NCBI RefSeq assembly: GCF_963664915.1 | Contig: NZ_OY761810.1 | Location: 1,998,661 to 2,062,660 of the forward strand | DNA: 64,000 bases | Direction of reading: 5' to 3' | DNA from: an uncultured Caproiciproducens sp. | GTDB lineage: Bacteria; Bacillota; Clostridia; Oscillospirales; Acutalibacteraceae | Part shown: positions 43,345-52,073 of the stretch, one piece after another | How the letters are laid out: the number at the start of each line of letters is the position of its first letter | Position numbering within the stretch: position 1 is the stretch's first letter | Made by a program: the position numbers and the translations under genes | The notes under the pieces: generated by a model | Database searches by the model: none | What the model saw: only the letters and a program-made list of their open reading frames with translations | What the model was told of the DNA's origin: nothing

Positions 43345-44751
43345 TTAAATTCGCCATTTAATTCTGATGTTATCCTCATCAACCCAGATGGAATCTATGA
43401 TACTGGAAACAAAAATCCGTTTCTCTTCAACGGCCCCTTTGCTGAATATGCCCTCAAATAGATTCAATGAATCCATCATACGTCGGGAATCATTCGCGCC
43501 GCCGGAGGGTTGGTCTGCCAGCTGAACCTGCAGGGCGTCTTTTTCTTTTTGCAGATTTTCTATTCTTCCGAATATTTGGTTCATCGGAATAGACCCAACC
43601 TGATACAGGCCGATCATACGATTCATTTGGGTATCAACTTCTTTTATCCTTGCGGATACCGCGGCAGTGCCTATTTGAGATTTGTTCTGTGTGTCGCTTT
43701 TCAGAATCTCCTTGAGATACTCGCTGTTATATTTGAGCTTTTCCAGCTCTCCGATCACCAGTGCGTCGAGCTCGTCAATCTTCCAGTTACGGTTCATGCA
43801 ATTTGGATCTTTCGTGTATTTAGCGTTACTCTTCGCACGTGAATAACATTTGTAATAGCCGTGATTCGCGCTGTACCGTGCTCCGCATTTGCTGCAGTAT
43901 ACCATGCTTGACAGTAAAAAACCGGCACGAAACGGCGTTTTTTGTGAACTGGTTTTGTTATCTTCACGCGCCGGGGAGTTCAGCAGTTCCTGTACCCGGT
44001 TAAAAGTGCCAGTGGAAATAACGGGCTGCTGCATGCCGTCATACTCTTTTTTCTTAAACTTCACTTTTCCTATGTAAACTGAATTCCTAAGAATGTTAAT
44101 GATTAAAGAATGATTGTTCCACCCGCCGTATTTCTCATGCATATACTTTTGAATCGCATTGATGCTGTAACCGTTTAAAAACTTTTTAAATACCTCCTGC
44201 ACCTGGGGCGCTCTGTAGGGGTCGACGATCAGGTTACCGTCTATGTACTTGTATCCGGTCGGAGGAGTGGGGCCGCCATGATAATACCCTGCCTTGCTGC
44301 GGCCGATCCGTCCCATGGTAAAACGCTCTGTGATCTGATCCTTTTCCAGCTGCGCAAACACGGACAGGATTCCTATCATTGCCCGGCCAAAGGGAGTGGA
44401 GGTGTCAAAGTTCTCGCTCATAGAAACGAACTCAACATCATGTGCGATAAATTCGTCCTCAATTAGTGTCAGCGTATCCTTTTGGGAACGGCTCAGCCGA
44501 TCAAGCTTGTAAACCGCAATCATATCCAGCCGACCGAACTGAACGTCCTGAAGCATCTGCTGAAGTGCCGGTCGATTGGTGCTTCCTCCCGAATAGCCGC
44601 CGTCCGTATATATTTTATATATTGTCCAGTCTTTAGCAGAGCAGTAGGCTTCCAGCCGTTCGGTCTGCTCTTCAATGCTGTAGTTCTCAATCTGATTTTC
44701 TGTGGAAACCCGGACATAACAGCCGACATGAACAAACTTCTTGTTTTGCAT
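43345..44751 (-). CDS. Large serine recombinase
   Basis: A 468-residue site-specific recombinase. The catalytic domain has the nucleophile Ser in GCYVRVSTENQ (about residue 17) and YKLDRLSRSQKD. A recombinase domain follows (about 160-260), then a zinc ribbon with Cys pairs (YCSKCGARY, YKCYSR, NCMNR at about 295-335) and a coiled coil (about 365-420). It acts at the 14-bp core in feoB2. Excision by this class normally requires a directionality factor. Its stop lies only 23 bp from the left core. Start ATG 44751 follows GGGAGG at a rather long distance. Confidence 0.93.
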   Translation of the reverse strand: MQNKKFVHVGCYVRVSTENQIENYSIEEQTERLEAYCSAKDWTIYKIYTDGGYSGGSTNRPALQQMLQDVQFGRLDMIAVYKLDRLSRSQKDTLTLIEDEFIAHDVEFVSMSENFDTSTPFGRAMIGILSVFAQLEKDQITERFTMGRIGRSKAGYYHGGPTPPTGYKYIDGNLIVDPYRAPQVQEVFKKFLNGYSINAIQKYMHEKYGGWNNHSLIINILRNSVYIGKVKFKKKEYDGMQQPVISTGTFNRVQELLNSPAREDNKTSSQKTPFRAGFLLSSMVYCSKCGARYSANHGYYKCYSRAKSNAKYTKDPNCMNRNWKIDELDALVIGELEKLKYNSEYLKEILKSDTQNKSQIGTAAVSARIKEVDTQMNRMIGLYQVGSIPMNQIFGRIENLQKEKDALQVQLADQPSGGANDSRRMMDSLNLFEGIFSKGAVEEKRIFVSSIIDSIWVDEDNIRIKWRI

Positions 44752-44967
44752 ATTATTACCGACCCTCCCAAATCAAAATGAACCAGGCCATTGTTGATAT
44801 ATAATGATATCCCCATGCCGGTTATGACGTGGGGTAAAATTTTATCTGATTAGTATCGCAAAGGGCTTGACAATATTGTTGCAGCTGTCATGGCTTTGAA
44901 ATTTGCAAATACAGAATGACGCATAGGACAAACAGGATTCTACATATTTTTTACTGAGGTGATTTGA

Positions 44968-45141
44968 ATGCCAAAGAAGTCTGACCCGAAACCGGAGCTC
45001 AAGCCCAGAATCACGCACATAATGGCCGACGGTTCTGTCAGAGATTCTGTTGAAGGCTATGTGGTTCCTTACAACAACTATACGGCAGTATGTTATCAAA
45101 TGCTTGCCAGATACGGGCAACACGAAAAAGAGGGCTCTTAA
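44968..45141 (+). CDS. Small protein, 57 aa, divergent from the recombinase
   Basis: Starts at ATG 44968 after GAGGTGAT. It encodes 57 residues, basic and Pro-rich at the N-terminus (MPKKSDPKPELKPR) and then ITHIMADGSVRDSVEGYVVP with a helical tail (YTAVCYQMLARYG). Proteins with this MADGSxRDSxEG core recur beside clostridial recombinases, to my knowledge without a function. As the only plus-strand gene of the element and divergent from the recombinase, it is my best candidate for a recombination directionality factor, which is speculation. Confidence 0.65.
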   Translation: MPKKSDPKPELKPRITHIMADGSVRDSVEGYVVPYNNYTAVCYQMLARYGQHEKEGS

Positions 45142-45210
45142 GCATACCGGGGCAGCTGTTGATTTGGACAAGCAAAGATGTGACTACATATACAAAAGAC
45201 AACGTGTCCG

Positions 45211-45242
45211 GAAAAAGAAAAAGCCGCTCTTTTCAGAGCGGC
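45211..45242 (-). terminator. Terminator of element gene A
   Basis: Stem GCCGCTCT (45223-45230) with AGAGCGGC (45235-45242). On the minus strand it is followed by TTTTTCTTTTT. Confidence 0.75.
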
Positions 45243-45248
45243 AGCAAA

Positions 45249-45431
45249 TTATTTGTACTGTAGATTGTCTTTCGTGGCTTCTGGTTTCGGACTGGTTTTA
45301 TTGTTGGCAGAAGTTTTTATTCCCTTACCGGGCGAAGGCATGAGTATCGGAACAGGCGCCGGAACTGTCGGTATAGGGAATGGCGAAACTGAATCGGGAT
45401 CAGGCATCAGCGATTTACCGTTTTTATCCGT
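45249..45431 (-). CDS. Element gene A: Pro-rich 60-aa protein with apparent ACG start
   Basis: An open frame of about 60 codons ends at 45249 (product begins with the initiator, then DKNGKSLMPDPDSV, and contains PFPIPTVPAPVPILMPSPGKG). A very strong site, AAAGGGGGTG, sits 5 nt before an in-frame ACG at 45431. No ATG, GTG or TTG lies in reach; the first in-frame ATG is at 45407. Either ACG is used or an ATG has mutated. The protein is probably disordered, and its function is unknown. Confidence 0.4.
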   Translation of the reverse strand, partial: TDKNGKSLMPDPDSVSPFPIPTVPAPVPILMPSPGKGIKTSANNKTSPKPEATKDNLQYK

Positions 45432-45520
45432 AGTTTCACCCCCTTTCAGATATTAGTCTGTCCTGCAAGTAAGAGTTTATAAATGTAGAAAAGAAATTGG
45501 ACATAAGCAGTTTGCCGTAC

Positions 45521-45546
45521 AAAAAAGCGGAGTGTTTCCACTCCGC
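45521..45546 (-). terminator. Terminator of element gene B
   Basis: Stem GCGGAGTG (45527-45534) with CACTCCGC (45539-45546), followed on the minus strand by six T. Confidence 0.8.
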
Positions 45547-45555
45547 GTGCAAAGA

Positions 45556-45735
45556 TTAGTAACTATTATTTGTTGGCGCATAATCTAAAAAGCGGTCATA
45601 CTGATCCGCAATTTGAACTTTCCCTTTCCCGGCGAATTTATTAACCTGATTTTCGTAAAAATCGGTTCTGAAATTTATATTGCATTTTTGAACAGTTGAA
45701 CATTGGTGGAATTGAATATCATCTAAATAAGTCAA
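45556..45735 (-). CDS. Element gene B: 59-aa protein, unknown
   Basis: Starts at TTG 45735, 6 nt after GAGGTG; an earlier in-frame GTG at 45744 overlaps that site. The product begins with TYLDDIQFHQCSTVQKCN and ends DRFLDYAPTNNSY. It has two cysteines six residues apart, mixed charge and no membrane span. I recognise no family. It has its own terminator, like its neighbours in the element. Confidence 0.5.
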   Translation of the reverse strand: MTYLDDIQFHQCSTVQKCNINFRTDFYENQVNKFAGKGKVQIADQYDRFLDYAPTNNSY

Positions 45736-45792
45736 GATTAACACCTCGATTTATAGTATGCTCAATGGATACCAAGGTGTTGAAGAAGTAGA

Positions 45793-45819
45793 AAAAACCG
45801 CCCCTTTTACAGAGCGGTA
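45793..45819 (-). terminator. Terminator of element gene C
   Basis: Short stem ACCGC (45797-45801) with GCGGT (45814-45818), followed on the minus strand by TTTTTTC. Weaker stem than its neighbours. Confidence 0.55.
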
Positions 45820-45824
45820 AGAAA

Positions 45825-45998
45825 TCACATGGTCGGGTCACTATCTTTCGTGTTTTCAGCATTTTGGCTGGTGTGAAAATTAGCGCGTATTTCCGCCTCT
45901 TTTATAGACATTGTTGGAACGGATGATTTAACCTCGGATGCTTTGGGAGTCAAATCCGAAACAGGCGATATATCATTATTTTGTTTATCTTTCTTCAT
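45825..45998 (-). CDS. Element gene C: 57-aa hydrophilic protein
   Basis: Starts at ATG 45998 behind AAAGGGGATG and encodes MKKDKQNNDISPVSDLTPKA..., ending TKDSDPTM. It is highly charged and rich in Ser, Thr, Asn and Asp, with no hydrophobic core, so likely disordered. The tail ENTKDSDPTM and the lead KKDKQN recall gene A (TKDNLQYK, DKNGK), so the two may share ancestry; the similarity is slight. Unknown role. Confidence 0.5.
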   Translation of the reverse strand: MKKDKQNNDISPVSDLTPKASEVKSSVPTMSIKEAEIRANFHTSQNAENTKDSDPTM

Positions 45999-46079
45999 AA
46001 AAACATCCCCTTTCGTGAAATAGTTTAACCATAAAATCAGATTTTATAAAAAAACCGCCCCTTTATGATCTGCATCTCT

Positions 46080-46373
46080 TTATGAAGTTCGCGTCCCGAT
46101 TATCTGAAATGTCCCGGAATTGGTTGTAGCAATAGCATTTAGGGTATCTCCGTCTATAATCCCTTTTGCGGTATATCTGAAATTGAAAAATCCCGCGTTG
46201 AGGATTCCGGAAAACTCAAACGAATTACCGATTATCTTTCCGTTTTTAAAATAATTCGATCTTCCCATAGCACGAATAGAGCCGCTTAACACTCCGTTTT
46301 TATCAAGAAATGTCACGACCCCTTTTTTCGTCCCGATTGGCGTACTTAGTGTAACATTGAAAGTAGCATTCAT
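46080..46373 (-). CDS. Element gene D: 97-aa beta-rich protein
   Basis: About 97 residues from ATG 46373 (GGTGG 6 nt upstream); a GTG at 46382 is also possible. Alternating hydrophobic and polar strands with many glycines (GVVTFLDKNGVLSGSI, GNSFEFSGIL, FRYTAKGIIDGDTLNAIA) suggest a small beta-barrel or sandwich of the kind that binds a ligand. No Cys, signal peptide or catalytic motif. It is the largest cargo gene of the element and I do not recognise the family. Confidence 0.55.
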   Translation of the reverse strand: MNATFNVTLSTPIGTKKGVVTFLDKNGVLSGSIRAMGRSNYFKNGKIIGNSFEFSGILNAGFFNFRYTAKGIIDGDTLNAIATTNSGTFQIIGTRTS

Positions 46374-46506
46374 TCTTTCCACCGCTTTTCTATTAATATA
46401 ATTTTAATATATGCATTTGTGCCGGAGTGAGTTAACGTTCGGGAATGAGAAGAGCGGACAGACAAAGCAAGCGGGCATCGAAATTCAATTGTCGCGGAAA
46501 TTCGGT

Positions 46507-47829
46507 TTACAAATTTATACTGACCATGCACATGGTAAGCGCCTGCTTTCCGCAGGCATGTGCTTTTTTAAAATATTTATCGAGATTGAAAGCAACCCGA
46601 GGTAAATACCCCAAATCTTCAAGCAGCGTGAATAGTGGAAAAAAGATTGCCATGGGCGGAAGCATTACGGAGACTACCCACGCAAGCACGCGGTAAATTC
46701 CCATAACCAGCATGTCGGTGAGCCACAACGGCGCACCCATATTTGCAAAAAATGCTAGAAGTATATCCTGAAATTTAAAAAGAATATTTGAAATCAGCGC
46801 AGACGGATAGTTTGCACCGGTGATGGTAATATAAAAAATCAGCGCCAAAAGGACAATCATGATGGGGAAACCGGTCCATTTACTGGTCAGTATCCGATCG
46901 ATTTTTCTGTCTCTCACATTATAACTCTGGGATTCAAACGAAACCGCATCCGCACAAATACCTTCGGCAGTGATAACAAGGCTGGACACGATTTTATCGC
47001 GCAGCGATTCTTCGCTGATTCCGTTATTCCCGAGGTGTTGTTTTGCCTCTGATATTTTTAACGTGATTTCTTTGTCCTGAGCAAGATCAAAACCCAGATA
47101 GTCACCCATGCTGCTTAGGAGGCTCTCATTGCAGTCAATCAGCTTCAGTGCGACCCAGCGGGAATTTAGCTTTTCGCCCAGACGCGTTTTCACGGCAGGT
47201 TCCACTATGGAGATGGCTTCCTCAATCGGAGCGATATATTTTAATTTAATCGGATTAATAAAATTTTCAGTTTTTAGGCTGTTGACCGCCTCCATCAGTT
47301 TACCAAGTCTTTTGCCGCTTCTGGCCGTTACGCCGACTACCGGAACACCCAAATCCTTTTGCAGGCTGACGAAATCAATATGAATATGTTTCTTTTTTGC
47401 TTCGTCCATTAAATTAACACATACAACCACATGGTCCGTTATTTCAATCGTTTGAAGTACAAGGTTCATATTCCTTTCCAGACAGGTAGCGTCGCAGACG
47501 ACAATGACCGCATCCGGGTTCCCAAAGCAAATAAAATCCCGCGCTACCTCTTCTTCCGCGGAATGTGCCATGAGAGAGTATGTACCGGGAATATCGACCA
47601 TGATATAATTTGTGCCGTCATAAGAACATTTGCCCTGTGCGTTTGCTACGGTTTTGCCCGGCCAGTTGCCCGTGTGTTGGTTCATGCCGGTCAAGGCATT
47701 GAAAACAGTGCTTTTGCCTACATTGGGATTTCCGGCCAGCGCGACAACCCTGTCGTCCGGATTCTCCCTGTTGATGGTAAGGCCGGAATCAATCCATTTG
47801 ATTCCGGTCGGCTTCGCGTCTAATCCCAC
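46507..47829 (-). pseudogene. feoB: FeoB system 2, N-terminal part (gene split by element)
   Basis: Encodes the complete G domain (G1 GNPNVGKSTVF, G3 DIPGTYS, G4 CVNLMDE), helical linker and first membrane helices. It then runs past the insertion at TMCM into five element-derived codons and a stop. The start is probably GTG 47829 or 47832, 5-8 nt after AAGGAG; the frame is open further upstream but without a ribosome site. The truncated product could still bind GTP but not transport iron. It lies downstream of feoA2. Confidence 0.9.
46524..46537. repeat. Attachment-site core, right copy
   Basis: CCATGCACATGGTA, identical to 43308-43321 in the same orientation. The base before (A against C) and the base after (A against T) differ, so the repeat is exactly 14 bp. 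Confidence 0.85.
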
Positions 47830-47918
47830 CACAATCACTCCTTTGTTATATAGTTTCATAGAAAAGCAATTCTGCAAGCGCAAAGTCTTCAATTTGCAGT
47901 CGCAGAATTGCATTCTGG

Positions 47919-48155
47919 CTAATTCGTGCTTATCATCACGTTGCTGCTGTCTTCCTGTCTGAGTGCAATTACCGCTCCTCGAATTAAATATGCGATTGGA
48001 TCGCCTGAGGGACTTTTTTGAAGACATTCCACCTGTGTGCCTTCAATCAGTCCAATATCTTGAAGCCGTCGTCTCATGCTTCCGGTTGAGCGAAGCTTTT
48101 TAACAGTAGCGGTTTGACCTACCTTTAAATTACTCAGTGCACATATTTCATTCAA
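47919..48155 (-). CDS. feoA: Ferrous iron transport protein FeoA (system 2)
   Basis: A 78-residue SH3-like FeoA with STGSMRRRLQDIGLIEGTQV and SPSGDPIAYLIRGAVIALR. It starts at TTG 48155, 8 nt after AGGAGG. It precedes the split feoB2 by about 90 bp and was presumably its partner. The sequence is intact, so the disruption seems confined to feoB. Confidence 0.9.
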   Translation of the reverse strand: MNEICALSNLKVGQTATVKKLRSTGSMRRRLQDIGLIEGTQVECLQKSPSGDPIAYLIRGAVIALRQEDSSNVMISTN

Positions 48156-48235
48156 TTCAGAATCCTCCTTTCATTTTGAAAATCGTATCCGTGGTTCCCA
48201 TACACTATAATATTTGCAAAAATGATTTTTGTACC

Positions 48236-48250
48236 ATTCGGACACCGAAT
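48236..48250. promoter_or_regulatory. 15-bp palindrome upstream of feoA2
   Basis: ATTCGG-ACA-CCGAAT in the gap upstream of the second feo operon. It differs from the TTAG/CTAA palindrome at the first feo operon, suggesting different regulation. No convincing -35/-10 pair is seen nearby. Confidence 0.4.
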
Positions 48251-48261
48251 ATTATAACGAA

Positions 48262-48303
48262 AACAGCAGACATGGCAGCCCGATGGCTGCGATGTCTGCT
48301 GTT
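48262..48303 (-). terminator. Terminator of the Dabb gene
   Basis: Outer stem AACAGCAGACAT (48262-48273) with ATGTCTGCTGTT (48292-48303), inner stem GCAGCC/GGCTGC. Weak T-tract. Confidence 0.65.
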
Positions 48304-48324
48304 TGAGAAAAGATGAATGCATTA

Positions 48325-48618
48325 TTAGATTTCGTAATCGACACAGTCTCTGCCGCATACAACCGAGTGAACGATTTTTTTGACAGCAAGATGGGCGGGA
48401 TGATTCTGGTATTTTTCCTGCGCTTCTTTTGTTGTGAATTCACAGGACAGCACAAGATCAAAGTTGCCGCCGTTGTAATTGCGGCCGATTTCAATAGCTG
48501 TTAAACCATCCACCACACCCAGCAGTGCTTTAAACTGCTTTTGAAAATTCTGTGCAACCGTGTCAATACTTTTTTTGGCTTCTTCCGTCAGAGTCCACAG
48601 GACAATATGCTTTACCAT
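48325..48618 (-). CDS. Dabb-family stress-responsive alpha/beta barrel protein
   Basis: A 97-residue ferredoxin-like dimeric barrel. It opens MVKHIVLWTLTEEAKK and contains NFDLVLSCEF and YQNHPAHLAVKKIV, the family's HPxH motif. Members range from stress proteins of unknown role to polyketide cyclases. There is no pathway context here. Start ATG 48618 follows AAGGAGAATC. Confidence 0.88.
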   Translation of the reverse strand: MVKHIVLWTLTEEAKKSIDTVAQNFQKQFKALLGVVDGLTAIEIGRNYNGGNFDLVLSCEFTTKEAQEKYQNHPAHLAVKKIVHSVVCGRDCVDYEI

Positions 48619-48719
48619 CGCGATTCTCCTTAATTTTTATTATATCATATTAAGTTAGTTAATAAGATTTACATATCAAATAAGATTAGTGTCGCTGAGA
48701 ATTTTGTGGATCATCATGA

Positions 48720-51335
48720 TTAAATCCCGGTTTCATTTTCTTCTATAATAAGTTTACCGTCTTCATAATCGATTGTCAATGTCGTTTTGGGTTTTAAATC
48801 TTTGGAAATAATGGACTTCGCAATCAGCGTTTCCACCTTGCTTTGAATAAATCTTTTCAGCGGCCGTGCGCCATAGACCGGATCGTAGCCCTGATCGACG
48901 ACGTATTCTTTGGCGGCCGGTGTCAGTTTTACTGCCAATTGCTTTTCTTCCAGGCGCTTCTGCAAATCTGCGATCAGCAGGTCGACGATTCGGTCGATCT
49001 CAATCCGCGTCAGGGGTTTATAAAATACAATTTCGTCAAGGCGGTTTAAGAATTCGGGGCGGAACTGCTGTCGAAGCATTGCGTAAACCTGAGCCTTTGA
49101 CTCCTCACTGATTTGGCCGTCAGGCTGGATTCCATCGAGAATAAAGCTTGATCCTAAATTTGAAGTCAGAATGATAATGGTGTTTTTAAAGTCAATGGTT
49201 CTGCCCTGTGAGTCTGTGATTCTTCCGTCGTCCAGAACCTGCAGCAGAATATTAAATACGTCGGGGTGTGCTTTTTCGACTTCATCAAACAATACAACGG
49301 AATACGGATGCCTGCGCACGGCTTCTGTCAGCTGACCGCCCTCCTCGTAACCAATGTAACCGGGAGGAGCGCCGATCAGGCGGGACACGGAGTATTTTTC
49401 CATGTATTCCGTCATGTCGATTCGTACCATGTTGTGTTCATCGTCGAACAGTGCCTGTGCCAGTGCTTTTGCCAGTTCTGTTTTACCTACGCCGGTTGGG
49501 CCAAGGAATAAAAACGAGCCGATCGGCCGGTTGGGGTCCTGAATGCCCGCGCGGGAGCGAATAATCGCTTCCGTAACTCTTTCGACCGCTTCATCCTGTC
49601 CAATGACACGCTGATGCAGAATATCGTCGAGTTTTAAAAGCTTTTCGCGCTCTCCCTCCATAAGCCTTGAGACCGGAATACCAGTCCAGCGGCCGATGAT
49701 TTTCGCGATTTCTTCGTCAGTCACCCTGTCGCGCAGAAGCGAATCGGATGCCTGCGTTTTTTCGGCGATTTGTTCTTCCGTCTCAAGCTGTTTGGTCAAT
49801 TCGGGAAGCTTGCCGTATTTGTATTCCGCCGCTTTGTTCAAATCATAGTCGCGTTCCGCTTTTTCAATTTCAGCATTTACTTTTTCAATTTCTTCACGCA
49901 GCTTCTGAACTTTAGAAATGGCCTGTTTCTCATTTTCCCATTTTGCTTTCATCTCTTTAAACTGCGCGCGCTGATCGGCAAGTTCTTTTTGAATTTCCTT
50001 TAGATGCTCCTGAGATATTAAGTCGGTTTCTTTTTTTAGCGCTGCCTCTTCGATTTCTTGCTGCATAATTTTGCGGGAAATTTCATCAAGCTCCGCCGGC
50101 ATTGAATCGATTTCCGTGCGAACCATCGCGCAGGCTTCATCCACAAGGTCAATCGCCTTATCAGGAAGGAAACGGTCGGAAATGTACCGGTTGGAAAGGA
50201 CTGCGGCCGCGATTAATGCCTGATCCTGAATCTTGACACCGTGGAAGACTTCATATCTTTCTTTTAAACCGCGCAGTATGGATATGGTATCCGCAACACT
50301 CGGTTCTTCCACCATAACCGGCTGAAAACGTCTTTCCAGTGCTGCGTCCTTTTCAATGTACTGGTGATATTCGTTTAAGGTGGTGGCACCGATACAGTGC
50401 AGTTCACCGCGTGCGAGCATCGGTTTTAAAATATTGCCCGCGTCCATGGAACCTTCTGTTTTTCCCGCGCCCACAATGGTATGCAGTTCGTCAATAAAGA
50501 GGATGATTCTGCCCTCACTCTTTTTAACCTCGTTGAGCACGGCCTTGAGCCTTTCCTCAAATTCACCGCGGAATTTCGCACCCGCGATCAGTGAACCCAT
50601 ATCGAGGGAGAACAGCTTGCGTTCTTTCAGATTGTTCGGCACGTCGCCGCGTACAATGCGAAGGGCCAGTCCTTCGGCGATGGCGGTTTTTCCGACGCCC
50701 GGCTCCCCAATCAGGACGGGGTTGTTTTTAGTTTTACGTGAAAGGATGCGGATGACATTGCGGATTTCGGAATCCCTGCCGATGACAGGGTCAAGCTTGT
50801 GATTTTTTGCAAGTTCCACCAGATCCTGTCCGTATTTGGAAAGGGAATCATACGTTTCTTCCGGACTGTCGCTTGTCACCCGGGTGTTGCCGCGGACGGT
50901 TGAAAGCGCCGCGAGAAATTTGTTTTTGCTGATGCCGTATGCGTTGAAAATATTCAGCACACCGGCATTTGGCTTATTCAGAATCGCAAGCAGGACATGT
51001 TCGACAGAGACATATTCATCCTTCATGCGCTCAGCTTCTTTTTCCGCGTCGACAAGGATGGCGTCCACGTCCGCCGAAACATAGATTTTCCCGGGCTCAC
51101 GTCCCGGTCCGGTTACACCGGGGAGCTTTGCCACCTGTTCTTCCACACTTCGCAGAACATTATCCGGCTGAATATCCATTTTTTTTAAAAGTTGTGGAAT
51201 CAACCCATTGTCCTGCGATAAAAGCGACTGAAGCAGGTGCTCTTCCTCAATCTGCATATTGCTGTGTTCAATCGCAATGTTTTGAGCTTCCTGGATTGCC
51301 TCCAGTGATTTTTGCGTAAATTTTTGAGCGTTCAT
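48720..51335 (-). CDS. clpB: ATP-dependent disaggregase ClpB
   Basis: An 871-residue Hsp100 chaperone that resolubilises aggregates with DnaK. It has an N-terminal Clp domain and NBD1 with Walker [13 protein letters not shown]. The long coiled-coil middle domain (about residues 410-520) distinguishes ClpB from ClpA/C. NBD2 has [12 protein letters not shown]. No ClpP-binding loop was noticed. It follows an RHH-type gene by 30 bp on the same strand, with a strong promoter before that gene. I see no CtsR or CIRCE site. Confidence 0.96.
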   Translation of the reverse strand: MNAQKFTQKSLEAIQEAQNIAIEHSNMQIEEEHLLQSLLSQDNGLIPQLLKKMDIQPDNVLRSVEEQVAKLPGVTGPGREPGKIYVSADVDAILVDAEKEAERMKDEYVSVEHVLLAILNKPNAGVLNIFNAYGISKNKFLAALSTVRGNTRVTSDSPEETYDSLSKYGQDLVELAKNHKLDPVIGRDSEIRNVIRILSRKTKNNPVLIGEPGVGKTAIAEGLALRIVRGDVPNNLKERKLFSLDMGSLIAGAKFRGEFEERLKAVLNEVKKSEGRIILFIDELHTIVGAGKTEGSMDAGNILKPMLARGELHCIGATTLNEYHQYIEKDAALERRFQPVMVEEPSVADTISILRGLKERYEVFHGVKIQDQALIAAAVLSNRYISDRFLPDKAIDLVDEACAMVRTEIDSMPAELDEISRKIMQQEIEEAALKKETDLISQEHLKEIQKELADQRAQFKEMKAKWENEKQAISKVQKLREEIEKVNAEIEKAERDYDLNKAAEYKYGKLPELTKQLETEEQIAEKTQASDSLLRDRVTDEEIAKIIGRWTGIPVSRLMEGEREKLLKLDDILHQRVIGQDEAVERVTEAIIRSRAGIQDPNRPIGSFLFLGPTGVGKTELAKALAQALFDDEHNMVRIDMTEYMEKYSVSRLIGAPPGYIGYEEGGQLTEAVRRHPYSVVLFDEVEKAHPDVFNILLQVLDDGRITDSQGRTIDFKNTIIILTSNLGSSFILDGIQPDGQISEESKAQVYAMLRQQFRPEFLNRLDEIVFYKPLTRIEIDRIVDLLIADLQKRLEEKQLAVKLTPAAKEYVVDQGYDPVYGARPLKRFIQSKVETLIAKSIISKDLKPKTTLTIDYEDGKLIIEENETGI

Positions 51336-51365
51336 AAAATCAAACCTCCTTGCCTGTGTTTTGTT

Positions 51366-52046
51366 CTACATGATCACACTGTTTTTAATGTATTGGGTAT
51401 AGTTCTTTTCCAAAGTGGAAAACGCCCTGTCTAAATTATCAAGCTGTGAAAAATAAATCTTCATGCATGTATCAAATACATGAATATAATCTGAAATTGC
51501 TGCTGCGATGAGTTCATTTGTCTGCTGTGAAGTGTCGTGCGGCAGCAGAAACTGACGCGCATACCTTCCTGGTGTAACTTCACAGTAAACCTTCCCATGA
51601 GGGAAAAAGGAACCGATATATTTGTTTTCCAATGAAAGCCAGAAGCTGAAAAACCCATCTAAAATCTGAATGAGCGTTTCGCTCTGCGTCCTCATCGAAA
51701 CACGGAGTTCACCCACAGTTGGTCCGCACACCCGGTAAAGCTCCAACATATAACGGATAGTGGGCTTGTATCGGTATCTTAATGCGCTTCGGATGGATAT
51801 CATCGCGTCGCTGGGCTGAAGCTGAACTTGAAAGCTTTCCCAGTCGGTCATCATCCGCTCAACGCTTTCAAAAATATCCCTCATCCGCATTTCAGGAGTG
51901 GAGAATGAGCAATATTCAGCCAGTATTTGATTAATCATGTTGCTGCGGCTAGTCTTTTTCGCATATGCAATCTTATCAATGGCGTCCACAACATCATCAA
52001 TCAGTACCAGACTGTACACATTTCTTCCCATACCATTCATTCCCAT
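51366..52046 (-). CDS. Ribbon-helix-helix-type protein, probable autoregulator of the clpB operon
   Basis: A 226-residue protein. The N-terminal 45 residues (RNVYSLVLIDDVVDAIDKIA, SRSNMINQILAEYC) read as a ribbon-helix-helix DNA-binding fold. The remaining 180 residues are helical with no recognised domain. It is the first gene of an operon with clpB. Tandem TTATATAATTT repeats around the promoter -35 box are its likely target. The start is uncertain, as several ATGs lie close together (52046, 52040, 52031) with no clear ribosome site. Confidence 0.65.
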   Translation of the reverse strand: MGMNGMGRNVYSLVLIDDVVDAIDKIAYAKKTSRSNMINQILAEYCSFSTPEMRMRDIFESVERMMTDWESFQVQLQPSDAMISIRSALRYRYKPTIRYMLELYRVCGPTVGELRVSMRTQSETLIQILDGFFSFWLSLENKYIGSFFPHGKVYCEVTPGRYARQFLLPHDTSQQTNELIAAAISDYIHVFDTCMKIYFSQLDNLDRAFSTLEKNYTQYIKNSVIM

Positions 52047-52073
52047 CTAAAAGTCATTGTAGTACTAATTAAT

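Larger units (their letters stand above)
43308..46537. mobile_element. Serine-recombinase integrative element inside feoB2
   Basis: A 3,216-bp insertion (repeat unit to repeat unit) in the second feoB. Both ends carry the same 14 bp, CCATGCACATGGTA, at 43308 and 46524. Contents: a large serine recombinase next to the left end, one plus-strand small gene and four small minus-strand genes. There are no conjugation, capsid or transposase genes. Removing one repeat and the interior restores the feoB frame exactly, which strongly supports site-specific integration rather than decay. Confidence 0.88.

Noticed and set aside
43345-46400. Integrated plasmid or prophage
   Set aside because: No replication, capsid, tail, relaxase or transposase gene is found in the 3.2-kb element; it is only a recombinase with small cargo.
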